Source: Anaerolineae bacterium
GTDB taxonomy: Bacteria; Chloroflexota; Anaerolineae; B4-G1; SLSP01
DNA: 42,128 nt
Reading direction: 5' to 3'
NCBI GenBank assembly: GCA_026645815.1
Contig: JAPKMR010000032.1
Coordinates: forward strand, 1 to 42,128
The first letter of the stretch is position 1. Every line of letters begins with the position of its first letter. The notes beneath the pieces were generated by a model. The model made no database searches and was not told where the DNA came from. It saw only the letters and a list, made by a program, of their open reading frames with translations. A program made the position numbers and the translations under genes. Shown piece by piece: positions 26,190 through 34,666 of this stretch.

Positions 26190-26543
26190 ATGGGGTCACG
26201 AGCAAAACCCGCAGATATTGACGCTTATATCGCTGCGGCAGCACCCGAGATGCGCGAGATTCTGGAAGAAATTCGAAGGATCGTCAAAACGCAGGTTCCG
26301 GAAGCCACGGAGACCATCAGCTATCAGATGCCATCTTTCAGGTTGAAGCGCGTTTTCTTCCACTTTGCAGCGTTCAAAACGCATATCGGCATTTATCCCC
26401 CTGTGAAAGGCGATGAAGCGTTACAACAAGCGCTGCTACCCTATCGCGGCGAAAAAGGCAATCTAAAATTCCCACTGAACCGACCCTTGCCCTACGAGCT
26501 GATACACCGGGTCGCAGCAGCGCTCGCGCAGGAAAACGGCTAA
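26190..26543 (+). CDS. DUF1801 family protein
   Basis: 117 residues, a small soluble alpha/beta protein of the DUF1801 (YdhG/frataxin-like fold) family. Diagnostic stretches are IDAYIAAAAPEMREILEEIRRIVKTQVPEATETISYQMPSF in type, the hydrophobic FFHFAAFKTHIGIYP, and the C-terminal GNLKFPLNRPLPYELI. Family functions are mostly unknown; a few members are described as iron-related. GGAGG precedes ATG 26190 by five bases. A second DUF1801 gene follows 45 bases downstream. Confidence 0.85.
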   Translation: MGSRAKPADIDAYIAAAAPEMREILEEIRRIVKTQVPEATETISYQMPSFRLKRVFFHFAAFKTHIGIYPPVKGDEALQQALLPYRGEKGNLKFPLNRPLPYELIHRVAAALAQENG

Positions 26544-26588
26544 GAGAATACAATAACCAGAAACAGCAGCACAAAAGGAACAAAGCCC

Positions 26589-27044
26589 ATGCACTCAAAA
26601 GCGAAAACAGTAGCAGCGTATTTGGATGAGTTGCCCGCTGACCGGCGAGCAGCCATGGAGGCAGTGCGAAAGGTCATCCTGGAGCATCTTCCGGAGGGAT
26701 ATGAGGAAGCCATGAATTGGGGGATGATCACCTATCAGGTGCCGCTGGAGACATACTCCAAGACTTACAACGGGCAACCTCTTATGCTGGCAGCATTGGC
26801 ATCCCAAAAGAACCACATGGTGGTCTATTTGACCGGGATTTATGCCGACGAGAGCGCCCGTCAGGCATTTGAGACCGCCTATCGTGCAACGGGCAAGCGT
26901 TATGATGTGGGTAAATCGTGTGTGCGCTTCAGGAAGCTGGATGATTTGCCCCTGGACCTGCTTGCGGAGAGCATTGCCGCTTTGAGTGTGGAGCAATTCA
27001 TCGCCCTGGTGGAAGCGCCTAAGTTGGCACGGAAACGCGGGTAA
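26589..27044 (+). CDS. DUF1801 family protein, second copy
   Basis: 151 residues. The opening TVAAYLDELPADRRAAMEAVRKVILEHLP in type and EEAMNWGMITYQVPLE (about 40-55) mark DUF1801; KNHMVVYLTGIYAD and VGKSCVRFRKLDDLPLDLLAE are the family's later blocks. It is only distantly similar to the gene at 26190-26543, so the pair is not a recent duplication. AGGA precedes the ATG. Function unknown. Confidence 0.85.
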   Translation: MHSKAKTVAAYLDELPADRRAAMEAVRKVILEHLPEGYEEAMNWGMITYQVPLETYSKTYNGQPLMLAALASQKNHMVVYLTGIYADESARQAFETAYRATGKRYDVGKSCVRFRKLDDLPLDLLAESIAALSVEQFIALVEAPKLARKRG

Positions 27045-27110
27045 AGTGAAAGCAACAAGGTCATACCACCGGCGCATGAGCCGGTCAACAGAGATACGAG
27101 GCACAGGCAG

Positions 27111-28367
27111 ATGAAAGCGCTGGATTACGATATCATCGTCGCTGGCGGCGGCACAGCGGGCGCTGCGGCAGCTATAGCGGCAGCCCGGCGCGGGTGGCAC
27201 GTTCTGCTGGTGGAAGAACAAAACTGCCTGGGAGGCACTTCCACCACCGGAGGCGTAGGCGAATGGTTCGCCTCGCTGGAAGGCATGGGCGATATCTTCG
27301 ATACCACAGTGCGCGAACTTGAACGCTTCGGAGCACGTTATGGGAATCAAAAGGTATTCAACCATGAATACCTGAAAATCATCTGGCAGCTGCTGGCGGA
27401 ACAGGCAGGCGTTGAATTGCTCTTCCATGCCTCGGTTTTCGGTGTCAGCAAAGATAGTGATACCCTGACCGAGGTACAAATCGCCTGCGCCTCACAAATT
27501 CTGGCCGCGCGCGCCAGGTTCTTCATTGATGCGACGGGCGAGGGGGACCTGAGTTACCTTGCTGGAGCGCCATTCATGCAAGGTGACCCCGACAGCGGCG
27601 CGGTATTGCACATGACGCTGACCGCATGGCTGTACGACACGGGAGAAATTCAAGAGCCTTATCTTCCAGAGGGGTTGACGCCCATATCCGGACCGGAGGA
27701 GCTGCCGGGTTTGGGCACAGGCTGGGTGGTAGATGCGCATCGCGTTTACTTGAATGCCACCAAGGTCATGGGGCATGATCCTACCGACCCCTTTAGCCTG
27801 AGCGCTGCCGAACGCGAAGCTCGCCGGCAGCTCACCCGTGTGGTCGCCTATGTGCAGTGTCACAAATTCCCAACTTACGCGCTGGCAGCTACAGGCGCCA
27901 GCATCGGCATCCGTGAGGGCAGACGCATCCTGGGCGAGCATGTGCTTACCCAAGACGAAATTCTAAACCGCACCGATCCCCTGATTTTCGAGGACGGCAT
28001 TGCCGTCGGCACAAGCCAGGTGGATTTTCACAGCCTCACCCAACCGGGAGCTTCGGGTTGGCGCAAGCGCGTCGCCCCCTACAACATCCCCTTCAGGTGT
28101 TTGATGGTTAAAGGCTTCCCCAACCTGCTGACTGCCGGCAAATGTATCAGTACCGATCAGGTTGTGCATAGTAGCTGCCGCATGACACCCACATGCTGCG
28201 CCACAGGACAGGCTGCGGGCACCGCCGCAGCACTAGCGCTGGAGATGCAGGTCAACGCACTCCGCGATATCTCCGTGCCCAGACTTCGAGCTATCCTCAG
28301 CACTGAGGGCATCGAGCTCGATCCGCGAAAACACCAGGCATATGCCCCAAATGACGAGCTTTCGTAG
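27111..28367 (+). CDS. FAD-dependent oxidoreductase (FAD_oxidored family)
   Basis: 418 residues with an N-terminal dinucleotide-binding motif AGGGTAGAAAAIAAARRG (11-28), followed by an acidic strand end VEEQ and the GGTSTTGGVG loop (41-50) that contacts FAD. FIDATGEGDLSYLAGAPF (about 138-155) is the second characteristic motif of this family of flavoproteins, and the C-terminal GKCISTDQVVHSSCRMTPTC region closes the FAD site. Substrates in the family are diverse, so the reaction is unknown. GAGG stands upstream of ATG 27111. The 387 bases after it hold a transposon-like element and tandem repeats. Confidence 0.88.
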   Translation: MKALDYDIIVAGGGTAGAAAAIAAARRGWHVLLVEEQNCLGGTSTTGGVGEWFASLEGMGDIFDTTVRELERFGARYGNQKVFNHEYLKIIWQLLAEQAGVELLFHASVFGVSKDSDTLTEVQIACASQILAARARFFIDATGEGDLSYLAGAPFMQGDPDSGAVLHMTLTAWLYDTGEIQEPYLPEGLTPISGPEELPGLGTGWVVDAHRVYLNATKVMGHDPTDPFSLSAAEREARRQLTRVVAYVQCHKFPTYALAATGASIGIREGRRILGEHVLTQDEILNRTDPLIFEDGIAVGTSQVDFHSLTQPGASGWRKRVAPYNIPFRCLMVKGFPNLLTAGKCISTDQVVHSSCRMTPTCCATGQAAGTAAALALEMQVNALRDISVPRLRAILSTEGIELDPRKHQAYAPNDELS

Positions 28368-28377
28368 TAGTTCAGTG

Positions 28378-28627
28378 GGGTATAGGACAAATTATTGGGA
28401 AGTTTAGAGATCAAGTTGGTGAGAGAATGCGTTTAGGCAAGTGGACGCGCCAAAGAGATGCAGAGGGTGTTTTTTTTGTAATTTTCGTGAACGGGGCTGC
28501 GCCCCGTTCACGAAAATTACACCGGTAGAAAGAAGCGCCGAGTGCGGCGGCGCAGATAGTTTGAGCGCTGACAAGGGCCATTTGCAAAATGCCAATCTTA
28601 TTTTTCCCAATATTCTGTCGTATACCC
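28378..28627 (+). mobile_element. 250-bp non-autonomous element with terminal inverted repeats (MITE-like)
   Basis: The left end GGGTATAGGACAAATTATTG continues GGGAA, and the right end, read inward on the minus strand, is GGGTATACGACAGAATATTG then GGGAA, with three differences. The element is flanked by GTTCAGTG (28370-28377) and GTTCAGCG (28628-28635), a likely 8-bp target duplication with one change. It has no transposase frame and contains the hairpin at 28477-28521. Partial copies sit at 1-81 and 41985-42128. Confidence 0.75.
28477..28521 (+). repeat. Hairpin of the TGC-loop family inside the MITE-like element
   Basis: A perfect 21-bp stem (28477-28497 with 28501-28521) around the loop TGC (28498-28500). 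The outer arm is TGTAATTTTCGTG, the core AACGGGGC. It follows a run of eight or more T. Relative to the copy at 42084-42128, the A-T pair in GTAATT is a G-C pair in GTGATT, so both sides changed together. Confidence 0.9.
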
Positions 28628-28685
28628 GTTCAGCGGGCTTCTGCGCACTGTGTAAGGCGCGCTGTGGGGATTAGCTGCTTTGTCA

Positions 28686-28750
28686 CCGGGTTGCTGTGCA
28701 ACCCGGTCGCGGCGCAACCCAGTTGCGGCGCAACCCGGTTGCGGCGCAAG
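28686..28750 (+). repeat. Four tandem 16-17 bp units, each a small hairpin
   Basis: Units CCGGGTTGCTGTGCAAC, CCGGTCGCGGCGCAAC, CCAGTTGCGGCGCAAC and CCGGTTGCGGCGCAAG follow one another directly. Each can fold on itself through GTTGC/GCAAC. They lie just after the 3' end of the minus-strand regulator at 28755, where they could terminate or protect its transcript. No spacer pattern exists, so this is not a CRISPR array. Confidence 0.7.
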
Positions 28751-28754
28751 ACAA

Positions 28755-29696
28755 TTAGTGATAGCGCAACCGCAGGACCAGGTCCTGGGGATAATTTCCA
28801 AAGCGCCGCCCAAAGATATTCAACCCGCCCACATGTTGTGCATCAGCCTTGACCCCGATGCGCACGGATAGAAAGGGGCTAGCCGTAATTCGCAGGTCCT
28901 CCAGGCGAACATCGGAGATGCGCACACCGTCTATCATGCTGCCTTCGCCATTGACCTGCCAAATCTTCAACAAACCGTACTGAGAATTCCAATCCTCCCA
29001 CCAGTCCGGTGTGAGCACGCCATGCTGACCGCCAAAATCCGCCGGGCTGGTCCAAGTGCCAACCTCCACCTCGTTGATCCAAAGGGTCACGTCCGAAGGC
29101 CAATCATCATGATGCAGCGGCGCCTCAGAGCAGATTTCGAGCGCGAAATGCAGGCTTTCGGGGGTAACCTTTGGGGGCAAGCGGTTGGGGAAACGGTATT
29201 CCACGTAGCCATAGTGAAACCACAGTAACTGAGCCTGCACCCGGTCCGGTTCGTAAAACGAGGCTGGGTCATCGAAGAGGCCAATGATGCCGCCTTCACT
29301 AGCCAGACCACAAGTTGGCGTAACCTGACAATCCACATAAGCCCCCACGGGCATGGAAATCTCCACAAGTTGCTGCTGCGGCACTTCACCGCGTGGCAGT
29401 TCAATCACCACTACATCGTAAGCGCGAGCACAAATCTTCTGCAATCCCCGCACCGCAGGCTGCAGCTCCGTATTGAGCAGACCGGCCTCTTCAAGGCTAT
29501 TGATGTGCAGGGTGGCTGTCGAGAGGGGCAGCTCCAACGCCTCAGCAATCTCACTGACATTGCACACCCGGTCTCGTAACAGTTTGAGAATCCGCTGACG
29601 CGGTTCAGAGGCAAGCGCTTTAAGTATGGATTCAGATTCAGGATTGTCCGCGTCTACTCGCAGGATGCGACCTTCAGGGGTAGGTTTTCCCGCCAT
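28755..29696 (-). CDS. ArsR-type winged-helix transcriptional regulator with sugar-sensor-like domain
   Basis: 313 residues. A winged helix-turn-helix occupies about 20-85 (ILKALASEPRQRILKLLRDR, SEIAEALELPLSTATLHINSLEEAGLL). A long beta-rich C-terminal domain (about 95-313) follows with many tryptophans and no metal-binding cysteine pairs of the classical ArsR metal sensors; in type it is an effector-binding domain. AGGAGG lies five bases upstream of its ATG. It is divergent from the saccharide ABC/glycosidase operon starting at 30339, and the 642-base gap holds a perfect promoter in each direction with a shared AT-rich word. It is therefore the likely local regulator, probably a repressor released by a sugar. 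Confidence 0.82.
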   Translation of the reverse strand: MAGKPTPEGRILRVDADNPESESILKALASEPRQRILKLLRDRVCNVSEIAEALELPLSTATLHINSLEEAGLLNTELQPAVRGLQKICARAYDVVVIELPRGEVPQQQLVEISMPVGAYVDCQVTPTCGLASEGGIIGLFDDPASFYEPDRVQAQLLWFHYGYVEYRFPNRLPPKVTPESLHFALEICSEAPLHHDDWPSDVTLWINEVEVGTWTSPADFGGQHGVLTPDWWEDWNSQYGLLKIWQVNGEGSMIDGVRISDVRLEDLRITASPFLSVRIGVKADAQHVGGLNIFGRRFGNYPQDLVLRLRYH

Positions 29697-29775
29697 ACTT
29701 GCCTCCTTGCTCTACAGTCAGTAGTGAACGAACTCAAGTCTCGGGGTCACAATCAGACCCGTTATATTTCACATT

Positions 29776-29804
29776 AATATATAACATTGATGGATGTTTG
29801 TCAA
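29776..29804 (-). promoter_or_regulatory. Promoter and operator-like site of the ArsR-type regulator
   Basis: On the minus strand TTGACA (29804-29799), 17 bases, then TATATT (29781-29776). The -10 box sits inside TTATATATTAA. The nine-base word TATATATTA also covers the -10 box of the opposite promoter at 29886-29914, which suggests that one regulator binds both. Confidence 0.65.
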
Positions 29805-29885
29805 CAACGCGCCGGCAGGGGTGCATTTCATAGCTGATTCTCTCGCTATCTTTCGCAAACCGCCCTATTCGCCAGTGTTACCCTA

Positions 29886-29914
29886 TTGACAAATCGCATA
29901 ACATACTGTAATAT
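29886..29914 (+). promoter_or_regulatory. Promoter and operator-like site of the saccharide operon
   Basis: TTGACA (29886-29891), exactly 17 bases, TAATAT (29909-29914). The -10 box opens the perfect palindrome TAATATATATTA (29909-29920). The leader to the start codon at 30339 would be about 420 bases; this stretch (29930-30338) holds no convincing gene and no recognised riboswitch. Confidence 0.65.
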
Positions 29915-30338
29915 ATATTATATATCGTATATTCCTGAATTATAAACGCAAAAGTGGTGGAATTTCCTCATTTTCAGGCAAAAACGCGATAATATTATCG
30001 AATACAACACAATGAACGGTTTCAAACGAGAGCCGCTCGATACATGCTTCGCAAGCAGATTCTCGTGGTCTTCAAGGGATTTCCGTAGCGGGTTGCTGAC
30101 CGAAACCGCGCCACGCCCCGCACAATGCCACTGAAGCGTAAGCAAGGCATTTGCCCGGGGCTACCGAAGCCGCCCAATCGCATTGCGGACCTCACAGAGG
30201 ACGCAGCAGCCCTTTCACCTGCTACGAATGCCCTTCAATCACAATAGGGGAGGTGCACACAAAAAACGGTACACTGCAGCTTGAGTCAGACTCCACTTAT
30301 GTTTCAGGTATCTGCATTATTCAATTGAGGAGGAAGCA

Positions 30339-31634
30339 ATGAAATCGCGTTTGTGGACTATCTACACACTGTTGCTGGTTATCAGCATCGTCTTGGCAGC
30401 TTGCAGCCCTACCCCCAAGCCCGCCGAATCAGAAACGGGGACCAGCTGCGGCACAGTCGAACTGCAGTATTGGAATCCCTTCACCGGTCCGGATGGGCCT
30501 TTCATGGGGCAGATGGTGGACGCCTTCAACGCCTCGCACCCTGAAATCAAGGTCACGATGACGAGTCAAGGTGAATACTACACACAACTGGCAACTGCAG
30601 CTGCCGCCGATACGCTGCCGGATGTCGCCATCGTCCATGCCGATCAGGTTCCGACCCAGGCATTCCGCAATGTGCTACGCCCGATGGACGCGCTGGTCGC
30701 GGAGATGGGCATCGCCGCCAACGACTATCCCGCCGGCGTGTGGCAGGCAGGCGAAGTCGCCGGGAAGCGCTATGCTATCCCGTTGGATATTCATCCTATG
30801 ACCGCCTTCTACAACGCAGACCTGCTCACGAGCGCGGGCTTCAATGAGCCGCCCAAAACCGCCGAGGAATTTGAGGCAATTGCAGCAGCGTTGACTGGCA
30901 ACGGGAATCAGGGCTTCGATATTACCGGTGGTTTCCCCATCCAGCAAATCTTCCAGCAGATGCTACACCAATTCGGCGGGACCGAGTTCAATACCGATGG
31001 CACCGAGGCCACGTGGAACAGCGAGGCGGGCGTGAAAGCACTGCAATGGATGAAGGACGTGCAGGCGAAATACTCCGAGCCCAATCTGGAAGTAGATGCC
31101 GAACTCAATGCCTTCAAAACCGGCACGGTCGGCATGGTTTGGAACGGTATCTGGCAGACCTCCAACGTCACCGGTGAAGGCGTCGAGTTTGACGGACGCG
31201 CCACCGCCGTACCCCAAATCGGGCCCCAAATGGCCGTTTGGGCCGGATCGCACCAGCTCACCCTGCCGGTGCACAAGACGATTGATCCCTGCAAGGACCA
31301 GGCTGCTGCAATCTTCATCAAATACATGGTAGAAAACTCGGTCACCTGGACCAATGGCGGACAAATCCCGGCAGCTGCCTCTGTGCGCGCCAGCGCTGAA
31401 TTCAAAGCCATCGAACCTCAAGCCTCGATTGCGCCCTCAGTCGAATATGCCTTCTTCCCGCCCTCTATCCCCGGCATCACCGATGCCTTCGGGCCGTTGG
31501 GCGAAGCCGTGGGCGCGGTCATGAATGGCACGACCTCCGATATCCAGGGTGCGCTGAATGATGCCGCACAGCGCGCCAATGAAATTCTCGCACAGAACAA
31601 GGCGACCTACGGTGACGCGCCAACAGCTCCCTAA
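30339..31634 (+). CDS. Sugar ABC transporter substrate-binding lipoprotein
   Basis: 431 residues, a family 1 extracellular solute-binding protein. The signal peptide ends in the lipobox LAAC with C22 as the lipid anchor. Then comes the usual VELQYWNPFTGPDGPFMGQMVDAFNASHPEI opening in type (about 40-70), with DVAIVHADQV (about 95-104), AIPLDIHPMTAFYN (about 145-158) and the Trp-rich GMVWNGIWQTS (about 265-275). It should deliver oligosaccharides to the two permeases downstream. GAGGAGG precedes ATG 30339. A strong hairpin lies between it and the permease genes, likely adjusting the amount of binding protein over permease. The ligand is unknown; GH43/GH2 neighbours suggest pentose-rich plant glycans. 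Confidence 0.93.
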   Translation: MKSRLWTIYTLLLVISIVLAACSPTPKPAESETGTSCGTVELQYWNPFTGPDGPFMGQMVDAFNASHPEIKVTMTSQGEYYTQLATAAAADTLPDVAIVHADQVPTQAFRNVLRPMDALVAEMGIAANDYPAGVWQAGEVAGKRYAIPLDIHPMTAFYNADLLTSAGFNEPPKTAEEFEAIAAALTGNGNQGFDITGGFPIQQIFQQMLHQFGGTEFNTDGTEATWNSEAGVKALQWMKDVQAKYSEPNLEVDAELNAFKTGTVGMVWNGIWQTSNVTGEGVEFDGRATAVPQIGPQMAVWAGSHQLTLPVHKTIDPCKDQAAAIFIKYMVENSVTWTNGGQIPAAASVRASAEFKAIEPQASIAPSVEYAFFPPSIPGITDAFGPLGEAVGAVMNGTTSDIQGALNDAAQRANEILAQNKATYGDAPTAP

Positions 31635-31654
31635 CCGGGCGCTATAATAACCCC

Positions 31655-31687
31655 TGTTGCTGCGGCGCGAACTGCGCCGCAGCAACA
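31655..31687 (+). terminator. Intercistronic hairpin between binding protein and permease genes
   Basis: TGTTGCTGCGGCGC (31655-31668), loop GAACT, GCGCCGCAGCAACA (31674-31687): a perfect 14-bp GC-rich stem, followed by CCCTATTTTA. It lies 21 bases after the binding-protein stop and is probably a partial terminator or 3'-end stabiliser that lets the binding protein be made in excess. Confidence 0.65.
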
Positions 31688-31713
31688 CCCTATTTTAAGA
31701 AAGGTGGGCGCAC

Positions 31714-32619
31714 ATGGTAACTGGCAAACATAAGTTCAATTGGATTCCCTATCTGTTTATTTTGCCCCATCTGATCTTCTTCATCGTCTTTGTCGGATAC
31801 CCCTTCTTCAACGGCTTATACATCAGTTTCTTTAGCTACGACTATCTACGCCCCGAGGCAACCGCCTTTGTGGGCCTGCAGAATTATCTCGATCTATTCC
31901 GTGTGGGCAGCGTGAAGTATTACGAATTCTGGAACTCCATGCGGGTGACTCTAGTCTTCGTCATCTCCAGCGTGCCCTTCCTGATTCTCATCCCTCTGGG
32001 ATTGGCGACCTTGCTCAATACCAAGGTCGCAGGCAGCAATGTTTTTCGCGCGATTTACTTCGCGCCGTGGGTGCTCTCCTGTGCCGTCATCTCCCTCATC
32101 TGGTGGTGGATTTTCCAGAGTCAGGGAGGATTGCTCAACCACTATCTGGGTCTGTTGGATATAGCCACACCACGATGGCTCTCCACCATGCCCTATGCAA
32201 TGATCACCATCGTCGTTGCCACCGTCTGGTGGACGATGGGCTACAACATGATTATCTTCCTGGCAGCAATGCAGGATATTCCCTCCGATTTGTATGAGGC
32301 AGGGCGCGTGGATGGCGCCAATGCCTGGCAACGCTTCATTCATATCACGCTCCCGTTGCTGCGACCAGTACTGGTGCTCATCATCATCACCACCATCATC
32401 GCCTCCTTCAACCTCCTGGGGCAACCGATGATGATGACGCGCGGTGATCCACGCATGCCGAACGGCGGCGGCGCAACCGAACCGGTGATGCTCCGCATCT
32501 TTACCGAGGGTTTTGTGCGCCCCTTCCAGGGCAGTGCTGCCGCCATGTCGGTGATTGTCGCCATCATCATGATGCTGTTCTCCTTCGTCAACTTCCGCAT
32601 CTTTAAGCAGCATGAGTGA
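31714..32619 (+). CDS. Sugar ABC transporter permease, MalF/UgpA type
   Basis: 301 residues with six membrane segments, starting NWIPYLFILPHLIFFIVFVGYPFFNG, the usual opening of these permeases. The coupling loop is EAGRVDGANAWQRFIHITLPLLRP (about 195-218), which meets the ATPase. AAAGGTGG precedes ATG 31714. It forms the membrane pore together with the next gene. No ATPase gene is in the operon, so a shared MsmK/UgpC-type ATPase from elsewhere in the genome is likely used. Confidence 0.93.
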   Translation: MVTGKHKFNWIPYLFILPHLIFFIVFVGYPFFNGLYISFFSYDYLRPEATAFVGLQNYLDLFRVGSVKYYEFWNSMRVTLVFVISSVPFLILIPLGLATLLNTKVAGSNVFRAIYFAPWVLSCAVISLIWWWIFQSQGGLLNHYLGLLDIATPRWLSTMPYAMITIVVATVWWTMGYNMIIFLAAMQDIPSDLYEAGRVDGANAWQRFIHITLPLLRPVLVLIIITTIIASFNLLGQPMMMTRGDPRMPNGGGATEPVMLRIFTEGFVRPFQGSAAAMSVIVAIIMMLFSFVNFRIFKQHE

Positions 32620-32646
32620 AATCACTATTAGCGAGCGGAGAGCCTT

Positions 32647-33522
32647 ATGATCAACAATACAGCGCCCATTCAGCATTCAGAAGCACATTACCGCTTCCGG
32701 CGAATAGCCGGGCGGGTAATCCTGTATCTATTGTTGGTGTTGATTGCCCTCATGATCATCATCCCGATGTTGTGGATGTTGTCCACCTCGTTCAAGCTCA
32801 AATCGCAGCTGTTCAGCCGGGAGATTTACTGGATCCCCAAGGTCATCACGCTGGAAAACTACACCAAAATCCTCAATAACCCCTCGACACCCATTGCACT
32901 GTGGTTCAGAAATAGCGTGATTGTCGCGACGCTGACCACCACAGCCAAGCTGATTCTCGATTCGCTTGCCGGATATGCTTACGCACGTCTCAAATTCGCC
33001 GGACGCGACCAAATCTTCACGCTGCTCCTGGCGACCCTCTTTCTACCAGGAGTGATGTTTCTGGTGCCCAATTTCGTGACTGTTGCGCGTACGGGTATGC
33101 TCAATAAGTTCAGCGGCGCAATCATCCCGGCGTTAGCAAGTGTCTTTGGCGTCTACTTTATGCGGCAGTTCTTCCTGAGCATTCCCAAAGAACTGGAGGA
33201 AGCTGCCGCCATTGATGGCGCTAACATCTTCCAGATTTTTTTCAAAGTGGTATTGCCGCTGGCGAAACCGGCGCTGGCAACACTGACCGTCATTGAATTT
33301 CTAGGAAGCTGGAATGATTTCCTGTGGGCGCTGCTGGTGCTCAAGGATCGCGCCGTGCAAACGCTCCAACCAGGGTTGCGCACGTTGCAAGGCGCGTATA
33401 CTTCGGAATACGGCTTGATGATGGCGGGTGCGGTGATTGTGGCATTGCCGGTGCTGCTTCTCTATGCCTTCTTGCAGCGTTATGTCGTCGAAAGCGTGGC
33501 AACCACGGGGCTAAAGGGTTAA
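32647..33522 (+). CDS. Sugar ABC transporter permease, MalG/UgpE type
   Basis: 291 residues, six membrane segments. The first periplasmic loop has the motif MLSTSFKLKSQLF and WIPKVITLENYTKIL. The coupling loop is ELEEAAAIDGANIFQIFFKVVLPLAKPALAT in type (about 180-210). The C-terminus LLYAFLQRYVVESVATTGLKG is diagnostic of MalG-type permeases, ending TGLKG. GGAGAG stands before ATG 32647, 27 bases after the partner permease. Confidence 0.94.
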   Translation: MINNTAPIQHSEAHYRFRRIAGRVILYLLLVLIALMIIIPMLWMLSTSFKLKSQLFSREIYWIPKVITLENYTKILNNPSTPIALWFRNSVIVATLTTTAKLILDSLAGYAYARLKFAGRDQIFTLLLATLFLPGVMFLVPNFVTVARTGMLNKFSGAIIPALASVFGVYFMRQFFLSIPKELEEAAAIDGANIFQIFFKVVLPLAKPALATLTVIEFLGSWNDFLWALLVLKDRAVQTLQPGLRTLQGAYTSEYGLMMAGAVIVALPVLLLYAFLQRYVVESVATTGLKG

Positions 33523-33547
33523 CGGAAACGGAGAGGAATCACAGGAC

Positions 33548-34633
33548 ATGCAGCATACAGCAATCATGGGTTTTCGCCACAGTCACCAATACCGAAAGCC
33601 GGATCAGGTGGGCGCCTCCAGAAAACCTCAATGGCGCCACAAGCTATTGGCGCTGTTCATGTTATGCCTGATACTGGCGGGTTGTGCTCCGGCAACACCC
33701 GAAGCCACCTTTCAGAATCCCGTCTTGCGGGAGAACTTCGCCGACCCCTTCATTCTCCCCGTAGATGGCACCTACTGGCTTTACGCGACCAATGCTTCCG
33801 GCAGGAATATCTCGCTGGCGCGATCCACCGATTTGCTCACGTGGGAAGTCCTCGGGGACGCGATGCCGGCGCTGCCCAAATGGGCAAAACTGACCGGTGG
33901 TCTGGTCTGGGCACCGGAAGTCATCCGCATTGGCGAGCAATATGTCATGTACTACACCGCCCGTGACAAAGCCTCCAACAAGCAGTGCGTTGGCGTCGCG
34001 GTTAGCGCGCTACCCGAAGGTAAATTCAAAGACACGAACACCGCCCCGCTGGTCTGCCAGGCGCAGGAAGGCGGCACGATTGATGCCAGCCCTTTCCGCG
34101 ATGAGGATGGCAAACTCTACCTCTACTACAAAAACGACGGCAATTGCTGCGGTATCCCAACATATATCTATGTTCAGGAGCTTTCTGCCGATGGACTGAG
34201 CCTGTTAGGGGAACCGGTGCGCCTCATCCGCAACGATACATACTGGGAAGGGCGTGTGGTCGAAGCGCCGACGATGTTCAAGCACGATGGGCAATACTAT
34301 CTGTTCTTTTCCGCCAATGACTACGCCGGCGTGGATTATGCCGTCGGGTATGCCACGTGTGAAGGTCCCCTCGGACCCTGCACGGATGCGCCGGAAAATC
34401 CCATCCTCGCCAGTGACCTGACGGATAAGGATGCCATGGTCATCGGTCCAGGACACCAGACCCTCCTGCAACTCGGTGACCAGACCTGGTTAGTTTATCA
34501 TGCCTGGGAGGTTGTCGCTGGCAGTCGCCGCGGCGACCGGCGTTTCGTGTGGCTGGACCGGCTTCAGTGGGAAGACGGCAAGCCTGTGGTTCAAGGACCC
34601 ACGCGCGGACCACAGCCACAACCTTTGCCCTAG
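33548..34633 (+). CDS. Glycoside hydrolase family 43 lipoprotein
   Basis: 361 residues, with a long basic N-region then a hydrophobic stretch and lipobox LAGC (C46), so it is secreted and lipid-anchored. The five-bladed GH43 propeller carries the three catalytic acids: D66 in FADPFIL (base), D179 in TIDASPF (pKa modulator) and E239 in VVEAPTM (general acid). GPGHQTLL holds the metal-binding histidine region. GH43 enzymes cleave alpha-L-arabinofuranosyl or beta-xylosyl bonds in arabinan, arabinoxylan and related glycans. The start at 33548 gives an unusually long signal; ATG 33566 is an alternative. It would release sugars outside for the adjacent importer. Confidence 0.9.
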   Translation: MQHTAIMGFRHSHQYRKPDQVGASRKPQWRHKLLALFMLCLILAGCAPATPEATFQNPVLRENFADPFILPVDGTYWLYATNASGRNISLARSTDLLTWEVLGDAMPALPKWAKLTGGLVWAPEVIRIGEQYVMYYTARDKASNKQCVGVAVSALPEGKFKDTNTAPLVCQAQEGGTIDASPFRDEDGKLYLYYKNDGNCCGIPTYIYVQELSADGLSLLGEPVRLIRNDTYWEGRVVEAPTMFKHDGQYYLFFSANDYAGVDYAVGYATCEGPLGPCTDAPENPILASDLTDKDAMVIGPGHQTLLQLGDQTWLVYHAWEVVAGSRRGDRRFVWLDRLQWEDGKPVVQGPTRGPQPQPLP

Positions 34634-34666
34634 AGCCAATCCGCATTAGAATGCAATGAATTCAAT

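Noticed and set aside
26595..27479. A 294-residue open frame on the minus strand
   Set aside because: It lies opposite the DUF1801 gene and the start of the FAD oxidoreductase, both of which have clear family motifs.
28686..28750. Possible CRISPR-like array after the regulator gene
   Set aside because: The 16-bp units follow each other without spacers and each is self-complementary; they are simple tandem hairpins.
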